33,708 bases of DNA from JACXVD01 sp047975785. Its GTDB lineage: Bacteria; Pseudomonadota; Alphaproteobacteria; Sphingomonadales; Sphingomonadaceae. The stretch is taken from NCBI GenBank assembly GCA_047975785.1, contig JBKEEC010000037.1:1-33708 (forward strand), written 5' to 3'. Position 1 is the first letter of the stretch. Each line of letters opens with the position of its first letter. The position numbers were made by a program, and so were the translations under genes. Below the pieces are notes generated by a model. The model was given only the letters and a program-made list of their open reading frames with translations, was not told the origin of the DNA and did not search any database. Shown in pieces: positions 16,710-24,073 of this stretch.

Positions 16710-16809
16710 GGAATGGATCGCAGGAAGAGGCAGGGGAGAAACCACAGCGTGAACATAAAACAGAGATGGAACACCGGGCAAGGGAATGCACAATTCTGTT
16801 GCAGATTTT

Positions 16810-16829
16810 CCGCAAGAAACCTGCTGCGG
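16810..16829 (-). terminator. Weak candidate terminator after copB
   Basis: Read leftward, CCGCA (16829-16825) pairs with TGCGG (16814-16810) and is followed by AAAATC. The stem is only 5 bp with a 10-base loop and the tail is A-rich, so the call is tentative. It sits 5 bases past the copB stop. Confidence 0.25.
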
Positions 16830-16833
16830 GAAA

Positions 16834-17868
16834 TCAAAACCAGAAACGCAAACCTATCAGATAGCTGGTAACGGATGGATCTTCGCCAGCAGCGCGGGCA
16901 TAATCGGCGCTCTTGCCGGTTTTCCATTCCTGCTCGATACCGATATAAGGCGCAAATTCGCGGGTAAATTCATAACGCAGGCGTAGTCCGGCTTCCACCT
17001 TGTCCAGCCCGGCACCTATACCGGACTCCGGGATATCCTGCGCTGACAGGCCCAGTTCACCGCGCGGCTGCAGGATCAGGCGCTGGGTAATACGCTGGTC
17101 AAGCTCTGCTTCCAGTCGTGCGGTCAGATCTCCCTTGCCGGACAGGAAGGCTGCTGCATCCATTTCGAACATATAGGGCGCAAGCCCCTGCACACCGATA
17201 ACGGCATGGGTGCGTTCAGGCCCGGTCAGATCCTGTCTGACACCGGCCTGAAAATCCCACCATGGCCCGATGGCATGACTCCACAGCCCTTGCACTTCGG
17301 CTGATTCCAGCTTTTCTCCAAAGCTGCCCTCGCCTTCACTCTTGAACCAGAACCTGTCGATATCGCCGCCATAATAGCCTTGCACATCCCATAAATAGCC
17401 ATCCCTGCCGCTATGGGAGCGATATTCAGTGCGATCGCCCTGCACCCAGAATACCGGCATTCCGCTCATTTCCCGGACAATGGCAGATCGCGAAGCAGCC
17501 ATTCTGTCGGCTCCGACATAGCTATCGGCAGCATGAAGCGGACCGGAATAAGCTTCGGGCGGGGGCGGTCCTTGCGGGATTGGAGCATTGTTGTGCATGA
17601 TGCCATCACGCATATTCCCATGGTCCATAGTTCCATGGTCCATGGCGCCATGGTTCATGGTTGCATGATCCATTTGTGAATGGTCCATCACAGGCTCGGC
17701 CGGAAGCTGGCTCATCGCCATTTCCTCTGGCCGGGGTACTTCGGGCATGGCAGCAGGTGAAGTGGCGTCATTTTTCCCGGCATGGGGTGCCCCGTGCTGA
17801 TGGTCTTGCGCGATTGCCACACCGGAGAACAAAAACAGCGGCACCAGAAGGAGCATTGCAGCGCGCAT
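16834..17868 (-). CDS. copB: Copper resistance protein B, outer-membrane
   Basis: The 344-residue precursor has a signal peptide (MRAAMLLLVPLFLFSGVAIA, cleavage near residue 20). A Met/His-rich region (about 60-90, with repeated MDHGxMDHG units) probably binds copper. The PcoB/CopB outer-membrane beta-barrel domain spans about residues 130-344: DRTEYRSHSGRDGYLWDVQ, GYYGGDIDRFWFKSEGEG, AEVQGLWSHAIGPWWDFQ and FAPYIGIEQEWKTGKSADYA, ending in LIGLRFWF with the C-terminal phenylalanine used for barrel assembly. CopB works with periplasmic CopA to sequester or exclude copper. Its start shares one base with the copA stop, so translation is coupled and the order is copA-copB. Confidence 0.95.
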   Translation of the reverse strand: MRAAMLLLVPLFLFSGVAIAQDHQHGAPHAGKNDATSPAAMPEVPRPEEMAMSQLPAEPVMDHSQMDHATMNHGAMDHGTMDHGNMRDGIMHNNAPIPQGPPPPEAYSGPLHAADSYVGADRMAASRSAIVREMSGMPVFWVQGDRTEYRSHSGRDGYLWDVQGYYGGDIDRFWFKSEGEGSFGEKLESAEVQGLWSHAIGPWWDFQAGVRQDLTGPERTHAVIGVQGLAPYMFEMDAAAFLSGKGDLTARLEAELDQRITQRLILQPRGELGLSAQDIPESGIGAGLDKVEAGLRLRYEFTREFAPYIGIEQEWKTGKSADYARAAGEDPSVTSYLIGLRFWF

Positions 17869-19649
17869 CAGCCTGCTCCCTGTTGTAACGGGCGAACCGT
17901 CACCACCTGGAACATGCCATTATGCATGTGATACATCAGGTGACAGTGAAAGGCCCAGTCGCCCGGTTCATTGGCGGTCAGATCAAATTGTGCACTGCCT
18001 CCGGGCTGCACGACCAGAGTATGCTTCAGGGGCTGGTGACCATGAGGCGCGCCATTTACCAGTTCAAAGAAATGGCCATGCAAGTGGATCGGGTGGGCCA
18101 TCATCGTATCATTGACCAGCTTTACCCGCACCCGCTCATTAAAGGCAAAGCGGATCGGATCATCGGTAACGGCAGAAAATTTCTTGCCGTCAAATGACCA
18201 CATATACCGCTCCATATTGCCGGTCAGGTGAATTTCCTTCAGGCGTGTGGGCCTGCGCATGTCCGGGTTCATTCTGTCGGCAACGAGCTGACGGTAATTG
18301 AGAACCCGGTGGCCGACAGTATCCAGGCCAATGCCCGGATCACCCATCCGGTCCACCGGGTTCATAGCCACCATGTCCAGCCCCGGTCCGACCTCGACAT
18401 TAGGAGGAAGCAGCGCAGTGTCGCGCATGGACATAGACCCCATATCCATTGTGCCCGAAGGATCACCCGCATCGCCATGATCCATTCCTGCCATAGCCCC
18501 ATGGTCCATCTGGCCGTGATCCATCGAACCGTCTGAAAAGCCATGATCCATGCCCATATCCTTCATGGTGAGCAGTGGCGGATCTCGCAGGGGCGGCACA
18601 AGCGCCCGCGCTCCGGCACGACTGGCAAGCATGGCGACCCCCATGCCTGAACGGTCCATGGCCTCAGCCACAATAGCAAAGGCCTCCGCACCCTTTGGCT
18701 CGACAATCACATCATAGGTTTCGGCATTGCCAATCTGGAATTCGTCCACTTCAACCGGGCGCACATCCTGCCCGTCAGTGGCAATCACAGTCATCGGAAG
18801 TCCGGGAATGCGCATGTTGAAAAAGCTCATTGCCGAGCCATTAATAAAGCGGAGTCTCACCCGCTCGCCCGGATGGAAAGCAAATTCCAGCCCATCATCC
18901 GGACCATGGCCATTGATGAGATAGGTATAAAGCGGTGCGGAAACATCGGCGATATCGGTAGGCATCATTCTCATTCGTGCCCACATCCGCCTGTCTGCCG
19001 CTGAAAGCGGATATTTGTCAGTGGCTGTCGTTTTCTGAAAATTGAACGGGGCCTCGCCCACTTTCAACTTTTTCATGATGGTATGCGGGTGCATGGGCGA
19101 CCAGTCTGACAGCATCACGACATAATCCCGGTCAACCCTGTGCGGATCACCGCCCGCCGGATCGATGATAATCGGCCCGTAATGCCCCATTGGCTCCTGC
19201 AATGTATGGGCGTGCCACCAATATGTGCCTGACTGCCTGACAGGGAATTCGTAGCGGAAATGCTCGCCTGGTCTGACCGCATCCATGGTGACACCCGGCA
19301 CCCCGTCCATCAGGAAAGGCACCAGCAATCCGTGCCAGTGAATGGAGGTTTCCATGGAACTGTGATTATGCAGGTCAACGACAAGATTCTGCCCTTCGCG
19401 CAGCCGGAGCAAAGGGCCGGGAAGTGTGCCGTTTACTGTCACCGCAGGACCATGCCTTTTGCCCGTGGCGTAACCGGCATCGGCAACAGTCATATTCAGA
19501 TGCTCACCCCTGAGCACATCACTACCCTTGCGCGCCATCGTCCCTTGGACCTGATGCGCGGTTCTGGCCCAGACGGGCAGGCTGACAAGCCCTGCCGCGG
19601 CAGTGCTGCCGACCAGCAGATTGCGGCGAGACACTGTGAAGTCAGACAT
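17868..19649 (-). CDS. copA: Copper resistance multicopper oxidase CopA
   Basis: The 593-residue precursor carries a Tat signal (SRRNLLVG at 7-14, then a hydrophobic stretch to WARTA near 31), so it is exported folded to the periplasm. Copper-site motifs are present at both ends: HWHG (104-107), HAHT (146-149), HPIHLHGHFF (519-528) and HCHLMYHMHNGMF (568-580). A Met/His-rich insertion (roughly 365-415: MDHGFSDGSMDHGQMDHG and MDMGSMSM) resembles the copper-binding repeats of PcoA/CopA. The protein oxidises Cu(I) and binds copper in the periplasm. It is divergent from csoR with a copper operator between them, and has GAGGAG 11 bases before its ATG. Confidence 0.96.
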   Translation of the reverse strand: MSDFTVSRRNLLVGSTAAAGLVSLPVWARTAHQVQGTMARKGSDVLRGEHLNMTVADAGYATGKRHGPAVTVNGTLPGPLLRLREGQNLVVDLHNHSSMETSIHWHGLLVPFLMDGVPGVTMDAVRPGEHFRYEFPVRQSGTYWWHAHTLQEPMGHYGPIIIDPAGGDPHRVDRDYVVMLSDWSPMHPHTIMKKLKVGEAPFNFQKTTATDKYPLSAADRRMWARMRMMPTDIADVSAPLYTYLINGHGPDDGLEFAFHPGERVRLRFINGSAMSFFNMRIPGLPMTVIATDGQDVRPVEVDEFQIGNAETYDVIVEPKGAEAFAIVAEAMDRSGMGVAMLASRAGARALVPPLRDPPLLTMKDMGMDHGFSDGSMDHGQMDHGAMAGMDHGDAGDPSGTMDMGSMSMRDTALLPPNVEVGPGLDMVAMNPVDRMGDPGIGLDTVGHRVLNYRQLVADRMNPDMRRPTRLKEIHLTGNMERYMWSFDGKKFSAVTDDPIRFAFNERVRVKLVNDTMMAHPIHLHGHFFELVNGAPHGHQPLKHTLVVQPGGSAQFDLTANEPGDWAFHCHLMYHMHNGMFQVVTVRPLQQGAG

Positions 19650-19675
19650 GGTGATTGATTCTCCTCATCTGCGCG

Positions 19676-19702
19676 AATATATACCCCCATAGGGTATTTC
19701 AA
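19676..19702 (-). promoter_or_regulatory. copA promoter with embedded CsoR-type operator
   Basis: Read leftward, TTGAAA (19702-19697) and TATATT (19681-19676) make -35 and -10 boxes with a 15-base spacer. The spacer region holds ATACCC-N5-GGGTAT (19681-19697), a perfect palindrome of the kind bound by CsoR copper repressors, which favour A/T-flanked C-tract/G-tract half sites. Repressor binding would block both copA and the divergent csoR. Relief would come from Cu(I). Confidence 0.72.
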
Positions 19703-19717
19703 GGCCGGAAACACGCT

Positions 19718-19990
19718 ATGTCAACGCACTCTCCTTCGCTGCTGAACCGTTTGCGCCGGATTGAAGGACAGGTGCGCGGTATTTCGCGCATGGTTGAGGA
19801 AGATCGTTATTGCATGGATATCCTGCACCAGATGCAGGCAGTGAAAGCTGCACTGAACCGGGCAGAGAGTGAACTCCTGAAAAACCACGCCATGCATTGC
19901 GTGGCAGAAGCAATCGCCAGTGGGGACAAGGAAGAACAGGAAACCAAGTTTACCGAGTTGGTCGATCTGTTTGAAAAGGCCAAAAGATGA
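19718..19990 (+). CDS. csoR: CsoR-family copper-sensing repressor
   Basis: The 90-residue all-helical protein belongs to the CsoR/RcnR (DUF156) family of metal-responsive tetrameric repressors. The N-terminal LLNRLRRIEGQVRGISRMVEE is the conserved DNA-binding helix. The ligand set C32 (RYCMDIL), H57 and C61 (NHAMHCV, H-x3-C) matches the Cu(I) triad of CsoR (Cys-His-Cys), not the nickel set of RcnR. It is divergent from copA and next to a palindromic operator, so it almost certainly controls copAB and itself. An in-frame ATG at 19655 would read through the operator and is rejected in favour of 19718, just before the conserved N-terminus. Confidence 0.93.
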   Translation: MSTHSPSLLNRLRRIEGQVRGISRMVEEDRYCMDILHQMQAVKAALNRAESELLKNHAMHCVAEAIASGDKEEQETKFTELVDLFEKAKR

Positions 19991-20005
19991 GCTGGCCAGA
20001 CCGTA

Positions 20006-20497
20006 TCACACGCTGTTGGCGTCCTGAATATCCGCTCCGCCGGGCGGTGTGACAGACACCGGCTCAACCAGCAATATCGCCCCGTCTGCACCGGAAATCC
20101 GCACCCGGCTCCCTGCCGCACAATCCGGCCCGCGGGCGATCCATTCACTATCCCCCAGCCTGACCCTGCCTTCGCCATCAACTATGGCCTCGGTCACGGT
20201 TGCGACCTGCCCTGCCAACCGCATCCCGCGCCGGTTCATGGCCGGATCAGCTTCAGACACGGGATGCGCACGGATATAGCGTTTGCCGATAAACACCAGG
20301 GCAATCGAGATCGTGGCGAATATAACAATTTCTATCGCCATATTCATCGGGAACAGAAAACTCAGTAATCCTGTGACAATGGCAGCTCCGGCCAGCCAGA
20401 GAAGGAACATACCCGGCAAGGCTATTTCCGCAGCAGCCAGAAACAGGCCCAGCGCCAGCCAGAACCAGTGCGGATCTATATGGTCATACCATTGCAT
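20006..20497 (-). CDS. NfeD-like membrane protein
   Basis: The 163-residue protein has two to three membrane segments (about residues 12-70: FWLALGLFLAAAEIALPGMF, LLWLAGAAIVTGLLSFLF, IVIFATISIALVFIG) followed by a soluble OB-like domain (about 85-150) with GMRLAGQVATVTEAIVDGEG, RVRLGDSEW and GSRVRISGADGAILLVEPV. This is the short NfeD (YbbK-partner) form, which usually pairs with a stomatin/SPFH protein and is thought to tune its assembly in membrane microdomains. Its ATG shares one base with the stop of the SPFH gene, giving a coupled two-gene operon. It ends convergently with csoR, with only 15 bases between. Confidence 0.9.
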   Translation of the reverse strand: MQWYDHIDPHWFWLALGLFLAAAEIALPGMFLLWLAGAAIVTGLLSFLFPMNMAIEIVIFATISIALVFIGKRYIRAHPVSEADPAMNRRGMRLAGQVATVTEAIVDGEGRVRLGDSEWIARGPDCAAGSRVRISGADGAILLVEPVSVTPPGGADIQDANSV

Positions 20498-21483
20498 CAG
20501 GATGCCCTTGTTGGAGGAATGCCGGAACCGGAACGTTGCGCGGTTTGCGCACGGGCAGTTCCTGCCGGCGGTCCGGCAGAATCATCCGTTACGTCCTTCC
20601 ACAATTCAGCAATACCGCCCAGTGAGCCCATAATCTGTGTCGCTTCTACCGGGAACAGGATTGTTTTTGCATTCGGGCTGGTGGCAAATTTGCCTATAGC
20701 TTTGGTATATTCCTGGGCGACAAAGTAATTGACTGCCTGCACACCTGAACCGGCAATAGCGTCAGACACCATTTGCGTGGCACGGGCTTCTGCCTCGGCC
20801 TCACGTTCACGGGCCTCGGCATCGCGGTAAGCGGCTTCGCGGCGCCCTTCAGCCGCAAGAATCTGGCTCTGCTTCTGTCCTTCGGCACGGAGAATTTCCG
20901 ATGCGCGCTGCCCTTCGGCCTCAAGGATTTCGGCCCGCTTTTCCCGTTCGGCCTTCATCTGGCGGGCCATCGCCTCTGAAATATCAAGCGGCGGCCGGAT
21001 ATCCTTGATCTCGACACGGGTGATTTTCACCCCCCAGGGAGAGGTTGCATGATCCACCACGCTCAACAGGCGCGCATTGATATCATCGCGTTTGGACAGG
21101 GTTTCATCCAGATCCATCGCCCCCATGACCGTGCGCAGATTGGTGGTGGTAAGCGCCATGATCGCAGCATAGAGATTGGCCACTTCATAGGCAGCCTTGC
21201 CAGCGTCCAGCACCTGAAAGAACACGACAGCATCCACGCCAACCATGGCATTATCGCGGGTGATGATTTCCTGACCGGGAATATCCAGCACCTGCTCCAT
21301 CACGTTGATTTTCCGGCCAACCTTATCGACGAATGGAATAATCAGGTGAAAGCCGGGTTCGGCAGCAAGTGTGTATTTGCCCAGTCGTTCAATCGTGTAA
21401 ACATATCCCTGCCGGACAACCCGCACCGCCATCATCAGAAATACGACCACCAGCACAAGAATGGCAATCAGAAACCAGCCCAT
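20497..21483 (-). CDS. SPFH/band 7 (stomatin, QmcA-like) membrane protein
   Basis: The 328-residue protein has one N-terminal membrane anchor (residues 3-22), then the SPFH domain: VRQGYVYTIERLGKYTLAAE, GFHLIIPFVDKVGRKINVME, PGQEIITRDNAMVGVDAVVF and ALTTTNLRTVMGAMDLDETL. A long alanine/glutamate-rich coiled coil follows (about 185-240; EILEAEGQRASEILRAEGQ repeats), typical of QmcA and paraslipin. Such proteins form large oligomers in the inner membrane and regulate proteolysis and membrane order. It precedes the nfeD-like gene with one-base overlap. The C-terminal tail (about 298-328) is low-complexity. Confidence 0.93.
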   Translation of the reverse strand: MGWFLIAILVLVVVFLMMAVRVVRQGYVYTIERLGKYTLAAEPGFHLIIPFVDKVGRKINVMEQVLDIPGQEIITRDNAMVGVDAVVFFQVLDAGKAAYEVANLYAAIMALTTTNLRTVMGAMDLDETLSKRDDINARLLSVVDHATSPWGVKITRVEIKDIRPPLDISEAMARQMKAEREKRAEILEAEGQRASEILRAEGQKQSQILAAEGRREAAYRDAEAREREAEAEARATQMVSDAIAGSGVQAVNYFVAQEYTKAIGKFATSPNAKTILFPVEATQIMGSLGGIAELWKDVTDDSAGPPAGTARAQTAQRSGSGIPPTRAS

Positions 21484-21500
21484 TATTCACCTCATTCGAC

Positions 21501-21527
21501 CCGATAATAATATTGCTACATTATCGG
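21501..21527. promoter_or_regulatory. Perfect inverted repeat before the SPFH gene
   Basis: CCGATAAT-N11-ATTATCGG begins 18 bases upstream of the SPFH start codon. The symmetric AT-rich arms suggest an operator or a leader stem-loop. Confidence 0.45.
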
Positions 21528-21533
21528 CTATGA

Positions 21534-21558
21534 GGGACGGGGCAAGTAAAACCGTCCC
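21534..21558. other. Second hairpin upstream of the SPFH gene
   Basis: GGGACGG-N11-CCGTCCC forms a 7-bp GC-rich stem directly beyond the previous inverted repeat. It could end transcription of the upstream HxlR gene or be part of the SPFH leader. A T-run is lacking on the minus strand side (CTCATAGC follows), so a terminator is uncertain. Confidence 0.35.
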
Positions 21559-21655
21559 CTGAAAAGAGAAAATCGACCCGGAGGAAGGATTGAGGATCGG
21601 GAATCTGTAATTGCGCGGCCAATTACTCCATGAAACCCGGCATTGTATCCCCGCA

Positions 21656-22135
21656 TCACTCTGCAGGGCAGAGGTCGGGCTGCTCATCCATGGAAATCCG
21701 CAAGACGATATCGGACGGAGTGAGTTCACCCCCGTCTTCCGCATAGAATGCTACTCTTGCCACAGGCATACCCGTTGACCGGTCCAGTGCTTCAATATGA
21801 CATTGGGATTTGTCTGAAAAACGCTTGTTCCAGTAACAGAATGCCGCCAGAACCGGGAAAATTCCAATACCCTTTTCGCTCAGTCGATATTCGATTCTCC
21901 GACGGTCTATCACGCAGGGCCGACGCAAAAGAAGCCCATGCGAAACAAGGCGCCCCAGCCGGTTGGAGAGTATGTTCCGTGCCGCGCCAAGCTGGGCGAG
22001 ATAGTCTTCAAAATAGCATGTTCCGTTAAAACTGGTCTGCAATATCAGGAATGACCAGCGATCCCAGATGGAATCAAGCATGGCCTGCAGTTCACGGTCA
22101 ATTGGAAAGGATGTTAGGCTATCCGTCCGCCTCAT
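21656..22135 (-). CDS. HxlR-family winged-helix regulator
   Basis: From the ATG at 22135 the protein has 159 residues. The HxlR-type winged helix is visible in LDSIWDRWSFLILQTSFNGT, YFEDYLAQLGAARNILSNRL, LVSHGLLLRRP and RRRIEYRLSEKGIGIFPVLA, corresponding to 'IGGKWtllIL..L..G..RF.eL...l.gIs.kvLt.rL..Le..GLv.R......p.veY.LT..G..L'. A C-terminal extension of about 50 residues follows. Start choice is open: a TTG at 22150 has GGAGG at ideal spacing, and a 4-codon ATG frame (22145-22131) overlaps the annotated ATG. It is divergent from a small lipoprotein gene 184 bases away. The signal sensed is unknown. Confidence 0.8.
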   Translation of the reverse strand: MRRTDSLTSFPIDRELQAMLDSIWDRWSFLILQTSFNGTCYFEDYLAQLGAARNILSNRLGRLVSHGLLLRRPCVIDRRRIEYRLSEKGIGIFPVLAAFCYWNKRFSDKSQCHIEALDRSTGMPVARVAFYAEDGGELTPSDIVLRISMDEQPDLCPAE

Positions 22136-22319
22136 GACATTCTCATGCAAATAACTCCTCCGCCTTGATACTATATTATGGGCAGGTTGACTATAGCCCT
22201 TCGTGCATATCTGCTTCTTGTCTGACGGATTGAAACGCTTATACGCAATCCAGTGGCATTGACGGTTGCATTCCGCCCATGCCAGCACGGTATTTGCAGA
22301 TGGATATTATGGAGCAATC

Positions 22320-22808
22320 ATGAATATCAAATGCGCCATATTCTCCGGTTCAGGGCAGTTTGCCCCAAAAACCAGCGCTGGAACCGCTCTGCTGTGCCCC
22401 CTTCTGTGCCTTATGCTTGCAGCCTGTCAGCCATCAGAACAAAAAGACGGCATGATAACCGACCATCCAACAGATGCGTTCAGCGGCATTTCAGCCGATG
22501 AAATCATCAGCTTCGCAGGCACAGAACCTTTCTGGGGTGGCACGCTTGAGGGAGACAAGCTGCGTTACACAACATCGGAGGACCCCGACGGCACATTGAT
22601 TGCCGTGCGCCGGTTCAACGGCAATAATGGCATGGGCCTGAGCGGCGAACTGGACGGACAACCTTTCCGTATGGCGATTACGCCGGGAAAATGCTCGGAT
22701 GGAATGTCCGACAGAAACTATCCCTACACTGTCACGCTGAACGTAACCGGGGCAAATCTGTATGGCTGCGCCTGGACAAACAGGCAGCCCTATAGCGGCG
22801 AAGCATGA
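22320..22808 (+). CDS. Small lipoprotein with COG3650-like domain
   Basis: The 162-residue precursor has a lipoprotein signal with the lipobox LAAC (cysteine at 36) after an unusually long N-terminal region. The mature part contains IISFAGTEPFWGGTLEGDK, LRYTTSEDPDG and CSDGMSDRNYPYTVTLNV, then GANLYGCAW near the end. This pattern (GTEPFW ... CSDGMSDR.YPY ... GCA) is that of the uncharacterised COG3650 / heat-shock HslJ-like lipoprotein group; two cysteines (in PGKCSDG and YGCAW) may form a disulfide. The ATG at 22320 has GGAG 6 bases upstream, so earlier in-frame starts are rejected. It is divergent from the HxlR regulator, which may control it, and is followed by a repeat with a strong hairpin. 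Function is unknown. Confidence 0.8.
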   Translation: MNIKCAIFSGSGQFAPKTSAGTALLCPLLCLMLAACQPSEQKDGMITDHPTDAFSGISADEIISFAGTEPFWGGTLEGDKLRYTTSEDPDGTLIAVRRFNGNNGMGLSGELDGQPFRMAITPGKCSDGMSDRNYPYTVTLNVTGANLYGCAWTNRQPYSGEA

Positions 22809-22815
22809 GACGGAT

Positions 22816-22896
22816 TCGCTTTTCTTTTGCAAAAATCACACGGCAACAAAAGTACAAAGAGCGGGATATGATTCTGTCATATGTCATCCCGCTCTA
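22816..22896. repeat. Dispersed repeat, copy B (right arm and hairpin)
   Basis: From 22825 to 22896 this matches the right three-quarters of the copy at 32749 with few changes (shared CAACAAAAGTA and the terminal stem-loop). The left arm is missing and replaced by TCGCTTTTCTTTTGC (22816-22830), the reverse complement of a segment of the copy at 26401 (26459-26473). It fills the gap between the lipoprotein gene and convergent pstS. Confidence 0.8.
22858..22895. terminator. Repeat-borne stem-loop, candidate bidirectional terminator
   Basis: AGAGCGGGAT (22858-22867) pairs perfectly with ATCCCGCTCT (22886-22895). An inner ATATGA/TCATAT pairing is also possible. It lies between the convergent lipoprotein and pstS genes, where a two-way terminator would be expected. 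No T-run follows, so termination efficiency is uncertain. Confidence 0.5.
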
Positions 22897-22923
22897 ATAG
22901 GTCGGCATCATTGCGGTCTGGTA

Positions 22924-23964
22924 TTAATGCAGGCCATCCTTCGTCATGGAAGGAAAGCTGGTAGCCGCCTCTGTCGCTTTCTGCATGGCTTCAGGCGGGT
23001 TGGCGACCAGACCGATCCGTGACAGAGTGCCACCCTTGCCCCATTCCTTTGTCCACTCGGCTACATAGCCTTTCAGCCCCGGAATGGCGTCAAGATGGGC
23101 TTTCTTGACATAGATATAGAGCGGACGGGCGCCGGGATAGGCAAAGCTGGAGATATTTTCATAGGTCGGCGCGACCCCGTTCATCGGCAGGCCCTGCACC
23201 TTGTCGAGATTTTCTTCGAGATAGGAATAGCCAAACACCCCTACGGCTTTGGGATTCTTCTCGATCTTCTGGACAATCAGATTGTCCTGCTCGCCCTGAT
23301 CGACATAGGCCCCGTCCGACCGAACCTCGGTGCAGATTTTCTGGAACTGGTCCTTGTCGCTTTCCTTGAGGGCCTTCATTGCCGGATCGACCTCGCAGCC
23401 TTTTTCCAGCACCAGCTCTTTCAAGGCATCGCGCGTGCCTGAGGTAGAAGGCGGCCCATAGGTCAGAATCGGCTCTTTGGGTAGTGACGGATCAACATCG
23501 GCCCATGTTTTTGCCGTTTGCGGTTTGCCGTAAGGATTGGCCGCCAATGCCTTGTAAATGATTTCAGGTGTCAGGTTCATTGTGATCCCGCCCTTGACGG
23601 ATGCAAAGGCGATCCCGTCCAGTCCAACCTGAATTTCCGTAATATCCTTGACCCCGTTTGCCACACATTGATCAAACTCGGACGCTTTCATCTGCCGCGA
23701 GGCATCAGCAATATCCGGTGTGGCCGGACCAACACCGGCGCAAAACAGTTTGATCCCGCCTCCCGTGCCAGTGGATTCAATGAGTGGGGATCTTACATCG
23801 GGGTTGGAGCGGGCAAACGTCTCGGCCACCGCCTTGGCAAAAGGATATACGGTAGAGGAGCCGACAGCCCGTACGGAATCGCGCGTTCCTGTGCCACTGT
23901 CTCCACACGCCGCAAGAGCAATTGTGGACAGGGTTGTAAAACACAAGGTTCTGGAAAATTTCAT
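22924..23964 (-). CDS. pstS: Phosphate-binding protein of the Pst ABC transporter
   Basis: The 346-residue precursor has a lipobox LAAC (cysteine 20), so it is probably anchored to a membrane facing the periplasm. Phosphate-site motifs are present: VGSSTVYPFAKAVAETF (about 34-50), ESTGTGGGIKLFC (about 63-75) and PPSTSGTRDALKELV (about 165-180). FGYSYLEENLDKV and RPLYIYVKKAHLD follow the usual PstS order. It captures inorganic phosphate for PstCAB, none of which is in this window. A Pho box 68 bases upstream implies PhoB control under phosphate starvation. It follows the OprP-like porin gene on the same strand. Confidence 0.93.
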   Translation of the reverse strand: MKFSRTLCFTTLSTIALAACGDSGTGTRDSVRAVGSSTVYPFAKAVAETFARSNPDVRSPLIESTGTGGGIKLFCAGVGPATPDIADASRQMKASEFDQCVANGVKDITEIQVGLDGIAFASVKGGITMNLTPEIIYKALAANPYGKPQTAKTWADVDPSLPKEPILTYGPPSTSGTRDALKELVLEKGCEVDPAMKALKESDKDQFQKICTEVRSDGAYVDQGEQDNLIVQKIEKNPKAVGVFGYSYLEENLDKVQGLPMNGVAPTYENISSFAYPGARPLYIYVKKAHLDAIPGLKGYVAEWTKEWGKGGTLSRIGLVANPPEAMQKATEAATSFPSMTKDGLH

Positions 23965-24031
23965 TTTATGAGCAACCTTTACTTTTCATTGCACTATCTG
24001 TGTCCGTCACATGCCCCGATATGGAGGTTTC

Positions 24032-24049
24032 ATGACAGCTATATGACAT
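24032..24049 (-). promoter_or_regulatory. Pho box upstream of pstS
   Basis: Read leftward it is ATGTCAT-ATAG-CTGTCAT, two 7-base repeats separated by four bases, matching the PhoB consensus CTGTCAT-N4-CTGTCAT at 13 of 14 positions. It ends 68 bases before the pstS start, a normal distance for PhoB activation. Confidence 0.85.
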
Positions 24050-24073
24050 ATCTTCCCTGATTCTCAGGCCGGA

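Noticed and set aside
19655..19717. Upstream extension of csoR to an in-frame ATG at 19655
   Set aside because: It would translate through the promoter and operator and lacks family similarity; the conserved CsoR N-terminus begins near 19718.
22875..22888. CTGTCATATGTCAT inside repeat copies B and D resembles a Pho box
   Set aside because: The two 7-base units abut with no 4-base spacer, so they are out of register for PhoB, and they form part of the repeat's stem-loop at gene 3' ends.
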